A DNA stretch of 6,477 nucleotides from Cyanobacteriota bacterium (lineage in GTDB: Bacteria > Cyanobacteriota > Cyanobacteriia > Phormidesmidales > Phormidesmidaceae): positions 1 through 6,477 of the forward strand of contig JAIXUR010000465.1 of assembly GCA_027483425.1 (NCBI GenBank), given 5' to 3'. The position numbers and the translations under genes are program-made. The notes under the pieces are model-generated. The model ran no database searches. It saw only the letters and a program-made list of their open reading frames with translations, and was not told the origin of the DNA. Below are positions 1 to 4,929 of the stretch, piece by piece; the stretch's first letter is position 1, and every line of letters begins with the position of its first letter.

Positions 1-25
1 CCCCCCGCCACCTCCCCGATCCCAA

Positions 26-101
26 GGCCAAGAAGTAGGGAGATTTCTGGCCAAGAAGCTACCCCCGGTAGGGGCGCAGAGCCCTGCGCCCTGGCCAAGA
101 A
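26..101. repeat. Three direct copies of GGCCAAGAA
   Basis: The nonamer GGCCAAGAA occurs at 26-34, 49-57 and 93-101; the first two copies extend to GGCCAAGAAG and the last two share a preceding T. Spacings are 23 and 44 bp, so this is not a regular tandem array. It lies in non-coding DNA at the left edge, downstream of the leftward DUF2993 gene. No function can be read from it; it may be part of a decayed interspersed repeat. Confidence 0.5.
72..91. repeat. GC-rich intergenic palindrome (8-bp stem, AGCC loop)
   Basis: GGGCGCAG (72-79) and CTGCGCCC (84-91) are perfect reverse complements around the loop AGCC, with an extra G-T pair outside. It is embedded in GTAGGGGCGCAGAG-type sequence. From general knowledge, GTAGGGGCGC...GCGCCC palindromes are a frequent interspersed element between genes in many cyanobacteria; membership in such a family here is inference. 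It could also fold in RNA and help end or protect transcripts. Confidence 0.55.
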
Positions 102-121
102 TCAAAATTCTTCGGTATTTT
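97..121 (+). terminator. Possible weak terminator hairpin
   Basis: AAGAAT (97-102) pairs with ATTCTT (107-112) around a CAAA loop, and a five-T run follows at 117-121 on the plus strand. The stem is only 6 bp and AT-rich, and four bases separate it from the T run, so it would be weak. It could end a rightward transcript entering from the left edge. On the minus strand, where the DUF2993 gene ends at 164, no T tract follows the stem. Confidence 0.25.
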
Positions 122-163
122 TGTTGCCAGAATTCTCCTAGATTCAGCCGACAGCCCCCGGCC

Positions 164-946
164 CTAATCCGCCGGAATCACCCGCACCGTACCCACCAAC
201 TCAAGGCCCGCCGGGCCCACCGTCAGGGTGTGAATGTCCACCTCAGGCCCCAGGTCAAAGATCACATCCTCTAGGCTGACCTGCGTCGGAGCGTCGTTGA
301 TCGCAGAGATCACCTGGGCCACGGGCTGACACAGACAAAGCCTGCGCCCCTCCGCCATGACTAACCCCGTGGTCAGCTCCAGGCGATCGCCGGAGGGCTG
401 GCTAGGGGGCCAGCCCAGGGTCAGGCGGTCGGGCTCCAGGGTAATTGCGATCGCCGCTGTCCCGTCCCCCGGTTCTAGCCATTGGTCGAGGGCCATCGGG
501 GTTGCAGCGCCCGCCAACAGCTGCTTCAGCACATCCTGCAAGCCCTGGGCCAGGAGGGGCGATCGCAGCGACAGCCGTAGATCCTCTGCCCCCATGGTCA
601 CCTGTCCCGTCACCGGAAACGGCTGCAACAACCGCAGGGCCTTACCGCGCAGCACCTGGGGCAAATTGACGCGAATATCGGCCGCCTGCACCTGGGCCTG
701 GCTGACGTACAGCCCTTGGTAAACCGCCTGACGCGCCACCAGGTTGACCCCCGGTAGGTAGCCCCCTAGAATCTGCCGGTCTTTGCCATCGATGGCAAAC
801 TCTAGGCCCTCAATGTGGTCGAGCTGGGTATGCAGCCAAAGGCGAATCGCGGGCGGCAGGAGGCGACTAATGAGGCGACTGCCCCGTCCAGGGGAGGACC
901 CAGAGGACGACTCAGAGGCGGGGGGAGCAGCAGGGTCGGAGGGCAT
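164..946 (-). CDS. DUF2993 domain-containing protein
   Basis: Encodes about 260 residues. After a low-complexity Pro/Ser/Gly-rich N-terminus (about residues 1-22), the protein has the pattern I recognise from cyanobacterial DUF2993 proteins: LISRLLPPAIRLWLHTQ, then GKDRQILGGYLPGV, AVYQGLYVSQ, IRVNLPQVLRGKALRLLQPFPV and an L-S-L-R-SPLL segment. DUF2993 is related to the LmeA-type lipid-binding fold, but no cellular role is established for the cyanobacterial members. No convincing signal peptide or membrane helix is seen. I chose the ATG at 946 (MPSDPAAPP); an in-frame TTG two codons upstream (952) is possible, and neither has a clear ribosome binding site. The gene is transcribed leftward, divergent from the DUF4912 gene, and stands alone in the window. 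The family call is firm; the function is unknown. Confidence 0.85.
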   Translation of the reverse strand: MPSDPAAPPASESSSGSSPGRGSRLISRLLPPAIRLWLHTQLDHIEGLEFAIDGKDRQILGGYLPGVNLVARQAVYQGLYVSQAQVQAADIRVNLPQVLRGKALRLLQPFPVTGQVTMGAEDLRLSLRSPLLAQGLQDVLKQLLAGAATPMALDQWLEPGDGTAAIAITLEPDRLTLGWPPSQPSGDRLELTTGLVMAEGRRLCLCQPVAQVISAINDAPTQVSLEDVIFDLGPEVDIHTLTVGPAGLELVGTVRVIPAD

Positions 947-1002
947 AGGCAAGCTGAAACGGCAGCAGACGGGACGTTAGGAGCAACCTCATTACGCCTG
1001 GG

Positions 1003-1025
1003 AAGGGAAATCGAAAGGGAAATCG
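1003..1025. repeat. Tandem duplication of AAGGGAAATCG
   Basis: An 11-bp unit, AAGGGAAATCG, is repeated exactly at 1003-1013 and 1015-1025 with a 12-bp period. It lies about 60-80 bp upstream of the DUF2993 start, where a promoter or regulator site for that gene would be expected. Two copies a little over one helical turn apart could be a protein-binding site, but no known regulator motif is recognised. Confidence 0.4.
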
Positions 1026-1066
1026 CACCCCCAAACTCTAGCAGGGGATGGGGCGAATTTTGGCAA

Positions 1067-1106
1067 CCCAGGCCCGTGGGGCGAGGAAAATTGGGCCTGG
1101 GCCCAA
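1067..1106. repeat. Overlapping inverted repeats in the divergent intergenic region
   Basis: CCCAGGCCC (1067-1075) is the reverse complement of GGGCCTGGG (1093-1101). The second arm also sits in a compact palindrome, TTGGGCC-TG-GGCCCAA (1091-1106). The two pairings are mutually exclusive. No promoter is convincing nearby: a TTGACG at 1112-1117 and an AATAAT at 1155-1160 exist, but they are not correctly spaced from each other. Confidence 0.45.
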
Positions 1107-1166
1107 GGACGTTGACGGTAGAATTCCGATCCTAATGTCATGAAATTGTGACGCAATAATGCTCAC

Positions 1167-1206
1167 GGGGATCAATTTGTCAGGATATCCTGACAAATTG
1201 ATCCCC
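1167..1206. repeat. Perfect 40-bp palindrome
   Basis: The left half, GGGGATCAATTTGTCAGGAT (1167-1186), is followed with no spacer by its exact reverse complement (1187-1206), centred between 1186 and 1187. A perfect 20-bp-per-arm palindrome with no loop is very unlikely by chance. As DNA it could bind a dimeric or tetrameric protein or extrude a cruciform. As RNA it would form a long hairpin with a minimal loop. It lacks a T tract, so it is not a classical terminator. It lies about 270 bp upstream of the DUF4912 start. Confidence 0.9.
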
Positions 1207-1324
1207 AAACCCCTGCTTTCTCGCGGCCTATGCCAGAAACGCCTGGCCAGGGGCTTGATCCCCGCGATGGTTTTTGGCATATTACAAGGCAACGGTTGAT
1301 CCCCGCCCCAGGCTCTATGCCTGG
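1167..1324 (+). promoter_or_regulatory. Structured upstream/leader region with four GGGGATCAA/TTGATCCCC sites
   Basis: The nonamer TTGATCCCC appears at 1198-1206, 1255-1263 and 1296-1304, and its complement GGGGATCAA at 1167-1175. The first direct copy and the inverted copy are the outer arms of the 40-bp palindrome. Between the copies, 1229-1240 (TATGCCAGAAAC) can pair with 1270-1281 (GTTTTTGGCATA), 12 bp with one G-T, enclosing the second copy and a GGGG/CCCC mini-hairpin (1250-1263). A third hairpin, CCAGGC-TCTAT-GCCTGG, lies at 1308-1324, directly after the third copy. If transcribed rightward this would be a multi-hairpin leader of the DUF4912 gene; as DNA it would be a multi-site operator. 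Neither is demonstrated. No clear sigma-70 promoter was found. The remaining stretch 1325-1473 holds nothing recognised except the ribosome binding site. Confidence 0.4.
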
Positions 1325-1473
1325 CAAGAGGTCATTAAGATTTTGACGCGGTGGCTAAGTCGAGCCGCTGGGATCACGGGTTAGGAGTTTGGGCCTTGTC
1401 TGATGCAGGCGTCCCTACCTTCCCCAGCTGTCGTTTGTCTGCTGCCCTAGTAGTCCTTATAGGAGAGTGCTCT

Positions 1474-2796
1474 ATGTCATCACCCCGCCCACCCCTAGAA
1501 GAAATGACCCTGCGGCAGCTCCGCAAGGTGGCTAGTGAGTACGAGGTCTCTCGCTATAGCCGGATGCGCAAAACCGAGCTGATTGAAGCCATTGAGGTCA
1601 TCGAGGCCCGCAAAGGGATCCGCACAGCGGCGGCCCCAACTCCGGTGCCCGCCATGGCTGGGGTAACCGCCGCCGCTGCGCCGACCCCGGTTGCTCTCTC
1701 GGTCGAAGCCCTAGCCTCCATTGATGAGGGCCTAGCCGATCTGCCCAGTGGCTACGGTGAAAGCCGCATTGTGCTCATGCCCCGCGACCCCCAGTGGGCC
1801 TACACCTACTGGGATATTCCCCATACCCACAAAGATGAGCTGCGGCGCCAGGGCGGGTCGCGTCTGGCCCTGCGCTTCTACGATGTCACCGGCATTAACC
1901 TCGGCTCCCAAACTCCCCACAGTTTGCAGCAGTACGAGTGCGACGAAATGGCTCGGGAGTGGTACTTGCCCATTCCGGTCAGCGATCGCGACTACGTGGC
2001 CGAGATCGGCTACCTCTGCAACGATGGCCGCTGGCTGGTGCTGGCCCGGTCTCTGCCCGTCCATATTCCCCCCGTGTACCCCTCCGACTGGATTGAAGAC
2101 CACTTCATGACCGTCGCCTGGCAGGCGGATCTGCGCGGTCAGACCCTGCTCACCCTCAAGCACCCCAGCCAGCGCGCCGCCGAGAGCACCAGCGCCATCT
2201 ACGACAACGTCTTTGCCATGACAGAATCGGCCGAGGCTCAGCGGGTGGCCGGTTCCCTGTTTGGCTCCATGCAGCATGTACCGGCGTCCATGGCCCCCGA
2301 AAAGGCTGTCAGTTCCTACGTCTTTCCCTCGGGGGCGGGGCTGTGGGCGGTGCCTGCGGCGGGTGTACCGACGATGTCCGGGCTGGGGGTTGGCGTACCG
2401 ACGATGTCAGGGCTGGGGCTGGGGGTTGGCGGCGAGCTAACCATGTCCGGGGCAGGGCTGACCATGTCCGGGGCAGGCCTAACCATGTCCGGGGCGGGCC
2501 TCTTGCCAGGCATTCGCCCACGCCAGTTCTGGCTGGTGGCCGATGCCGAGCTGATTGTCTACGGGGCCACCGAGCCCGATGCCACTGTCACCATTGGCGG
2601 TCAGCCGATCAAGCTCAACTCCGACGGCACCTTCCGGTTCCAGATGTCGTTCCAGGACGGCAACATCAACTATCCAATCATGGCGGTAGCGGCCGATGGC
2701 GAACAAACCCGCGCCATCCACATGACCTTCGATCGCGCTACCCCCGCGCGCCGCACCAACACCAAAGACGAAGCAACGTTGGAGTGGCTGCCCTAG
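1474..2796 (+). CDS. DUF4912 protein with Rho-N-like N-terminus and internal TMSG repeats
   Basis: Encodes 440 residues. The ATG at 1474 is chosen because AGGAG (1461-1465) precedes it at good spacing and the domain-like sequence begins at once; an in-frame GTG 41 codons upstream (1351) lacks a ribosome binding site and its extension looks non-coding. Residues about 8-48 (EEMTLRQLRKVASEYEVSRY, then RKTELIEAI) resemble the Rho termination factor N-terminal/SAP-like nucleic-acid-binding helical motif. An Ala/Pro linker follows. Residues about 97-215 match DUF4912 (IVLMPRDPQWAYTYWDIP, LALRFYDVTG, REWYLPIP, YVAEIGYL, PSDWIEDHFM). Residues 297-342 are a Gly/Val/Leu-rich repeat tract with five TMSG motifs. 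Residues about 348-440 form a second conserved-looking block (LIVYGATEPDATVTIGGQPI, SDGTFRFQMSFQDG) that looks like a small beta-rich, Ig-like unit. There is no signal peptide. The gene is monocistronic, ending at a strong terminator. The role is unknown; nucleic-acid binding is inferred only from the N-terminus. Confidence 0.88.
   Translation: MSSPRPPLEEMTLRQLRKVASEYEVSRYSRMRKTELIEAIEVIEARKGIRTAAAPTPVPAMAGVTAAAAPTPVALSVEALASIDEGLADLPSGYGESRIVLMPRDPQWAYTYWDIPHTHKDELRRQGGSRLALRFYDVTGINLGSQTPHSLQQYECDEMAREWYLPIPVSDRDYVAEIGYLCNDGRWLVLARSLPVHIPPVYPSDWIEDHFMTVAWQADLRGQTLLTLKHPSQRAAESTSAIYDNVFAMTESAEAQRVAGSLFGSMQHVPASMAPEKAVSSYVFPSGAGLWAVPAAGVPTMSGLGVGVPTMSGLGLGVGGELTMSGAGLTMSGAGLTMSGAGLLPGIRPRQFWLVADAELIVYGATEPDATVTIGGQPIKLNSDGTFRFQMSFQDGNINYPIMAVAADGEQTRAIHMTFDRATPARRTNTKDEATLEWLP
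2362..2499 (+). repeat. In-frame tandem repeats encoding TMSG motifs
   Basis: Two units encode GVPTMSGLG (starting at 2362 and 2392), followed by an LGVGGE spacer. Three consecutive 21-bp units then encode LTMSGAG (2437-2457, 2458-2478, 2479-2499); these differ only at codon third positions. Near-identity at the DNA level suggests recent expansion. The tract bridges the DUF4912 block and the C-terminal block and probably acts as a flexible Gly-rich linker. Copy number may differ between strains. Confidence 0.9.
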
Positions 2797-2830
2797 ACTG
2801 CCCGATGCTGAACGGCAGAATCACACAGTC

Positions 2831-2861
2831 AGGAGTGCCCTTAGGGGCGCTCCTTTTTTTT
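2831..2861 (+). terminator. Rho-independent terminator of the DUF4912 gene
   Basis: AGGAGTGCCC (2831-2840) pairs with GGGCGCTCCT (2845-2854), a 10-bp stem with one T-G pair around the loop TTAG. A run of T continues to 2861. It lies 34 bp after the stop codon and is the clearest intrinsic terminator in the window. Confidence 0.92.
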
Positions 2862-2946
2862 GAGGCGGTTTTTAAGTGAGACATCGGGCATCTCCCCGCA
2901 TAGAATTAGGTGTTGGCGACCCACCTCTGGCGACCCAGGCTTTGGC

Positions 2947-2952
2947 TATAAA
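2947..2952 (+). promoter_or_regulatory. Possible -10 element upstream of comB
   Basis: TATAAA at 2947-2952 lies 21 bp before the GTG start of the comB-like gene and after the DUF4912 terminator, so a promoter is expected here. No good -35 sits 16-18 bp upstream. A direct repeat of TGGCGACCCA lies just upstream (copies at about 2914 and 2928). If this is the -10, the 5' untranslated region would be very short, which fits the lack of a Shine-Dalgarno sequence before the GTG. Confidence 0.3.
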
Positions 2953-2973
2953 TTCTACGCGAACTCCTAAACC

Positions 2974-3705
2974 GTGAAGCTATTCCTATTCCACACTCCC
3001 GAAGAAGTGCCCAACCAGGGCCTGCCCGACTGCGCGATCGCCATTGATGTATTGCGGGCGACCACGACCATGGCGGCGGCCCTCGCAGCAGGGGCCGAAG
3101 CCATTCAGGTGTTTAGCGACATTGACACCCTGCTCACCGTGAGTGAAACCTGGCCCCTCGACAAGCGTCTCCGGGCCGGTGAGCGGGGCGGCGGCAAAGT
3201 CGAGGGCTGCGACCTGGGCAACTCGCCCCTGGATCATTCCGCTGAGCGATCGGGCGGCAAGCGGCTGTTTATGAGCACCACCAATGGTACCCGCTGCCTC
3301 AAGCGCATCGAGCAGGCCCCCCTGGTGATTACCGCCGCCCTAACCACCCGCCAGGCGGTGGTCGAGTTCTTGCTCGAGCACCGGCCTGAGACCGTGTGGC
3401 TGGTGGGGTCTGGCTGGGAAGGCACCTACTCCCTCGAAGACACCGTCTGCGCCGGGGCGGTCATCCATGGGGTGATGACGGCTACGGGGCAATCCTTTAA
3501 GGATCTAGCGGGGAACGATGCCGCGATCGCATCGGTGAGCCTCTACCTACAGTGGCAAGACCAGCTGCTGGACCTGCTGCACTACGCCAGCCACGGCCAG
3601 CGGCTGCTGGGTCTCGACAACGAAGCCGACCTCAAATACTGCGCCCAGCTGGACGTGCTCACGGTTGTGCCCCGCCAACAAGAAGCCGGGGTACTGGCCC
3701 TGTAA
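2974..3705 (+). CDS. comB: 2-phosphosulfolactate phosphatase family protein (ComB-like)
   Basis: Encodes 243 residues, normal length for the family. ComB hydrolyses 2-phosphosulfolactate to sulfolactate in coenzyme M synthesis of methanogens (EC 3.1.3.71); the family is also widespread in cyanobacteria, where coenzyme M is not expected, so the true substrate here is uncertain. Family motifs are clear: IDVLRATTT (24-32), GERGGGKVEGCDLGNSP (69-85), STTNGT (101-106), GSGWEGTYSLEDTVCAG (145-161) and a C-terminal SHGQRLLGL plus DLKYCAQLD block. The GTG start at 2974 gives the MKLFLFHTPE beginning usual for cyanobacterial members; there is no clear Shine-Dalgarno sequence. No signal peptide is seen, so it is cytoplasmic. 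Terminators or hairpins on both sides suggest a single-gene transcript. The family assignment is confident; the biochemical role is not. Confidence 0.9.
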   Translation: MKLFLFHTPEEVPNQGLPDCAIAIDVLRATTTMAAALAAGAEAIQVFSDIDTLLTVSETWPLDKRLRAGERGGGKVEGCDLGNSPLDHSAERSGGKRLFMSTTNGTRCLKRIEQAPLVITAALTTRQAVVEFLLEHRPETVWLVGSGWEGTYSLEDTVCAGAVIHGVMTATGQSFKDLAGNDAAIASVSLYLQWQDQLLDLLHYASHGQRLLGLDNEADLKYCAQLDVLTVVPRQQEAGVLAL

Positions 3706-3709
3706 CTCA

Positions 3710-3745
3710 CCCATCACCCCAGGGGGCAGACCCTGGGGTGATGGG
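3710..3745 (+). terminator. 15-bp perfect hairpin immediately after comB
   Basis: CCCATCACCCCAGGG (3710-3724) and CCCTGGGGTGATGGG (3731-3745) are exact reverse complements around the loop GGCAGA, beginning 5 bp after the comB stop codon. No T tract follows (ACAACGCC), so it may stop transcription without a U run or act as a 3'-end stabilising structure. The pairing is certain; the role is inference. Confidence 0.65.
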
Positions 3746-3807
3746 ACAACGCCTGAAAGACTGAAATGTAAAGACTACACCCCACCCGTAGGATCCACGG
3801 GCGCACA

Positions 3808-3991
3808 TAGTATAGACTTGTATCATTAGATACTTGCAAGATTGAGAAGAAGCTTCATAATCCGATTACAACTTCTTTACATTCCCTCCCCTATAGTGAG
3901 GGGGAACCGAGAGGTTCTTATACGGCACGTACTATACTGAAACATCTAAAAAACCTGGGCCTCCAGTCTTCGGACTGGGGGCCTTAGTTTT
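3808..3991 (+). ncRNA. Candidate small RNA (or structured rsmE leader)
   Basis: The 280 bp between the comB hairpin and rsmE hold no open reading frame but many hairpins, and end in a strong terminator upstream of rsmE. TAGTATAG (3808-3815) can pair with CTATACTG (3932-3939, one T-G pair), closing a domain that contains GTATC-ATTA-GATAC (3820-3833), GAAGAAG/CTTCTTT (3846-3852 with 3872-3878) and GAACC-GAGA-GGTTC (3904-3917, GNRA-type loop). The segment is more AT-rich than the flanking genes. A CCCGT/ACGGG hairpin lies just upstream (3785-3801). No convincing promoter was found; TAGTAT/TATAGA near 3808-3816 could itself be a -10, in which case the transcript starts later and the closing stem is moot. 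I do not recognise a known RNA family. Boundaries are approximate. Confidence 0.3.
3958..3991 (+). terminator. Rho-independent terminator upstream of rsmE
   Basis: GGCCTCCAGTC (3958-3968) pairs with GACTGGGGGCC (3973-3983), 11 bp with one T-G pair, around the stable tetraloop TTCG. TTAGTTTT follows to 3991, and an A-rich stretch precedes the stem. It ends only 34 bp before the rsmE ATG. It must therefore end a separate upstream transcript, or act as an attenuator in the rsmE leader. Confidence 0.8.
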
Positions 3992-4025
3992 GGCGGCCAG
4001 ACGTGACGCTGAGGAGTGAGAGGTT

Positions 4026-4805
4026 ATGGGGGGCCAGATACGGGGCCAGATATGGGGGAAGAGCGAAGGGCCGGTACAGCGATTGATGGTGGAGCCGAGT
4101 CAGGTGATCGCTGACCAGCTTCACCTCAGCGACCAGCAGCAGCATTATTTGTATCGAGTGCTGCGGCTGGGGGTTGGGCAGCAGGTGCTCGTCCTCGACG
4201 GCCTGGGCCACCAGTGGATCGCCACGCTGACGACCACCGTGGGCGTGGCGGCGATCGCCCCGGCCCCACCCTCGCCCCAGGCGACCCCAGCCCCGATTAC
4301 CCTGGCGATCGCGCTGCCCAAGGGCAATGGCTTTGACGAAGTGGTGCGCCAGACCACGGAGCTGGGGGTGACCACGCTGCAGCCGGTGATTAGCGATCGC
4401 ACCCTAGCCCAGCCCAACCCCAAGAAGCTAGAGCGCTGGCAACGCATTGCCGCCGAGGCCACCGAGCAATCTGAACGACTGCTGCTACCCGTGATTCTCC
4501 CCCCCCGGCCCTGGCGAGATTACCTCCAACAATCCGAGCCAGGCCAGCGGTGGATCTGCGTCGCTCGAGGGGGCGCTCAGGGCGATGCCCCCCATCTACT
4601 GGCCGCCGCCCTGGCCAGCGATCCCCACCGCCCCGCCGCGATCGCCACCGGGCCCGAGGGCGGCTGGACCGAGGCCGAAGTTGAGGCGGCGATCGCCGTC
4701 GGGTTCGAGCCCGTTTCCCTGGGGCCCCACATTCTCAGGGCCGTCACGGCTCCCCTGGCGGCCCTCACCCTAGTCGCTGCCGCCCGCACCCTCGGCCAGA
4801 TCTAG
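4026..4805 (+). CDS. rsmE: 16S rRNA (uracil(1498)-N(3))-methyltransferase RsmE
   Basis: Encodes 259 residues. RsmE methylates N3 of U1498 in helix 44 of 16S rRNA using S-adenosylmethionine; it acts on the assembled small subunit in the cytoplasm. An N-terminal PUA-like region (about residues 17-75) is followed by the SPOUT trefoil-knot domain. Visible family motifs are ALPKGNGFDEVVRQTTELGV (96-115), EATEQSER (144-151), GPEGGWT (209-215) and SLGPHILRAVTAP (231-243), the last forming the cofactor-binding knot. The common RILRxETA form is varied here to HILRAVTA, with His for the first Arg and Val for Glu. The ATG at 4026 has GAGGAG (4011-4016) upstream; a later ATG (4086) would cut off the VQRL segment typical of the family N-terminus. 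The terminator 34 bp upstream implies that its promoter overlaps that structure or that it is read through. The next gene is furA, 124 bp away with its own promoter. Confidence 0.95.
   Translation: MGGQIRGQIWGKSEGPVQRLMVEPSQVIADQLHLSDQQQHYLYRVLRLGVGQQVLVLDGLGHQWIATLTTTVGVAAIAPAPPSPQATPAPITLAIALPKGNGFDEVVRQTTELGVTTLQPVISDRTLAQPNPKKLERWQRIAAEATEQSERLLLPVILPPRPWRDYLQQSEPGQRWICVARGGAQGDAPHLLAAALASDPHRPAAIATGPEGGWTEAEVEAAIAVGFEPVSLGPHILRAVTAPLAALTLVAAARTLGQI
4030..4053 (+). repeat. 12-bp tandem duplication at the start of rsmE
   Basis: GGGGCCAGATAC (4030-4041) is followed directly by GGGGCCAGATAT (4042-4053), 11 of 12 identical and in frame, encoding GQIRGQIW near the N-terminus. These residues precede the conserved domain, so the duplication probably lengthened a dispensable leader peptide. 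Confidence 0.7.
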
Positions 4806-4831
4806 CGCCGCCCGAAACCGTCTTCGGAGTC

Positions 4832-4905
4832 ATTCTCAATAACGAAAAACTATTGCAACTGACCTGAATAATTCGCTACTATTCTCAATAACATCGGGTT
4901 ATTGA
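4832..4905 (+). promoter_or_regulatory. Putative Fur boxes upstream of furA
   Basis: ATTCTCAATAAC occurs twice, at 4832-4843 and 4881-4892. The second copy continues into a perfect inverted repeat, TCAATAAC (4885-4892), spacer ATCGG, GTTATTGA (4898-4905). It overlaps the probable -10 and start point of furA, where a repressor would act. AT-rich TTCTCAATAA-like sequences resemble iron boxes described for cyanobacterial Fur proteins, and autoregulation of furA is known in Anabaena; binding here is inferred. The copies are 49 bp apart and flank the promoter. Confidence 0.55.
4853..4882 (+). promoter_or_regulatory. Probable furA promoter
   Basis: TTGCAA (4853-4858) and TACTAT (4877-4882) are separated by 18 bp and each matches four of six consensus bases. 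They lie 48-77 bp upstream of the furA start, between the two iron-box-like repeats. A Shine-Dalgarno GGGAGGA (4915-4921) precedes the GTG start by 8 bp. Confidence 0.45.
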
Positions 4906-4929
4906 AATCTAGTTGGGAGGAATCAAGCT

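Noticed and set aside
357..722. Rightward open frame opposite the DUF2993 gene
   Set aside because: Arg/Ser/Pro-rich translation typical of an antisense shadow in GC-rich DNA; the opposite strand carries recognisable DUF2993 motifs.
1038..1292. Leftward 84-codon open frame across the palindrome
   Set aside because: No domain or ribosome binding site, and it spans the repeat structures; intergenic chance frame.
1351..1473. 41-codon N-terminal extension of the DUF4912 protein from a GTG at 1351
   Set aside because: No ribosome binding site precedes 1351, the extra residues look unlike the family, and an AGGAG site sits correctly before the ATG at 1474.
1732..2277. Leftward 181-codon open frame inside the DUF4912 gene
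   Set aside because: Long only because of the sense gene's codon bias; the sense frame has a recognised domain, a ribosome binding site and a terminator.
2362..2499. CRISPR array
   Set aside because: Units are contiguous, in frame and without unique spacers; they are protein-coding tandem repeats.
3808..3957. Known 6S, SRP or tmRNA gene in the comB-rsmE gap
   Set aside because: The conserved sequence hallmarks of SRP RNA and tmRNA are absent, and I could not match 6S features beyond a weak end-pairing; left as an unassigned candidate.
4812..4827. Terminator after rsmE (CCGAA-ACCGTC-TTCGG)
   Set aside because: Only a 5-bp stem with no T tract; too weak to call.
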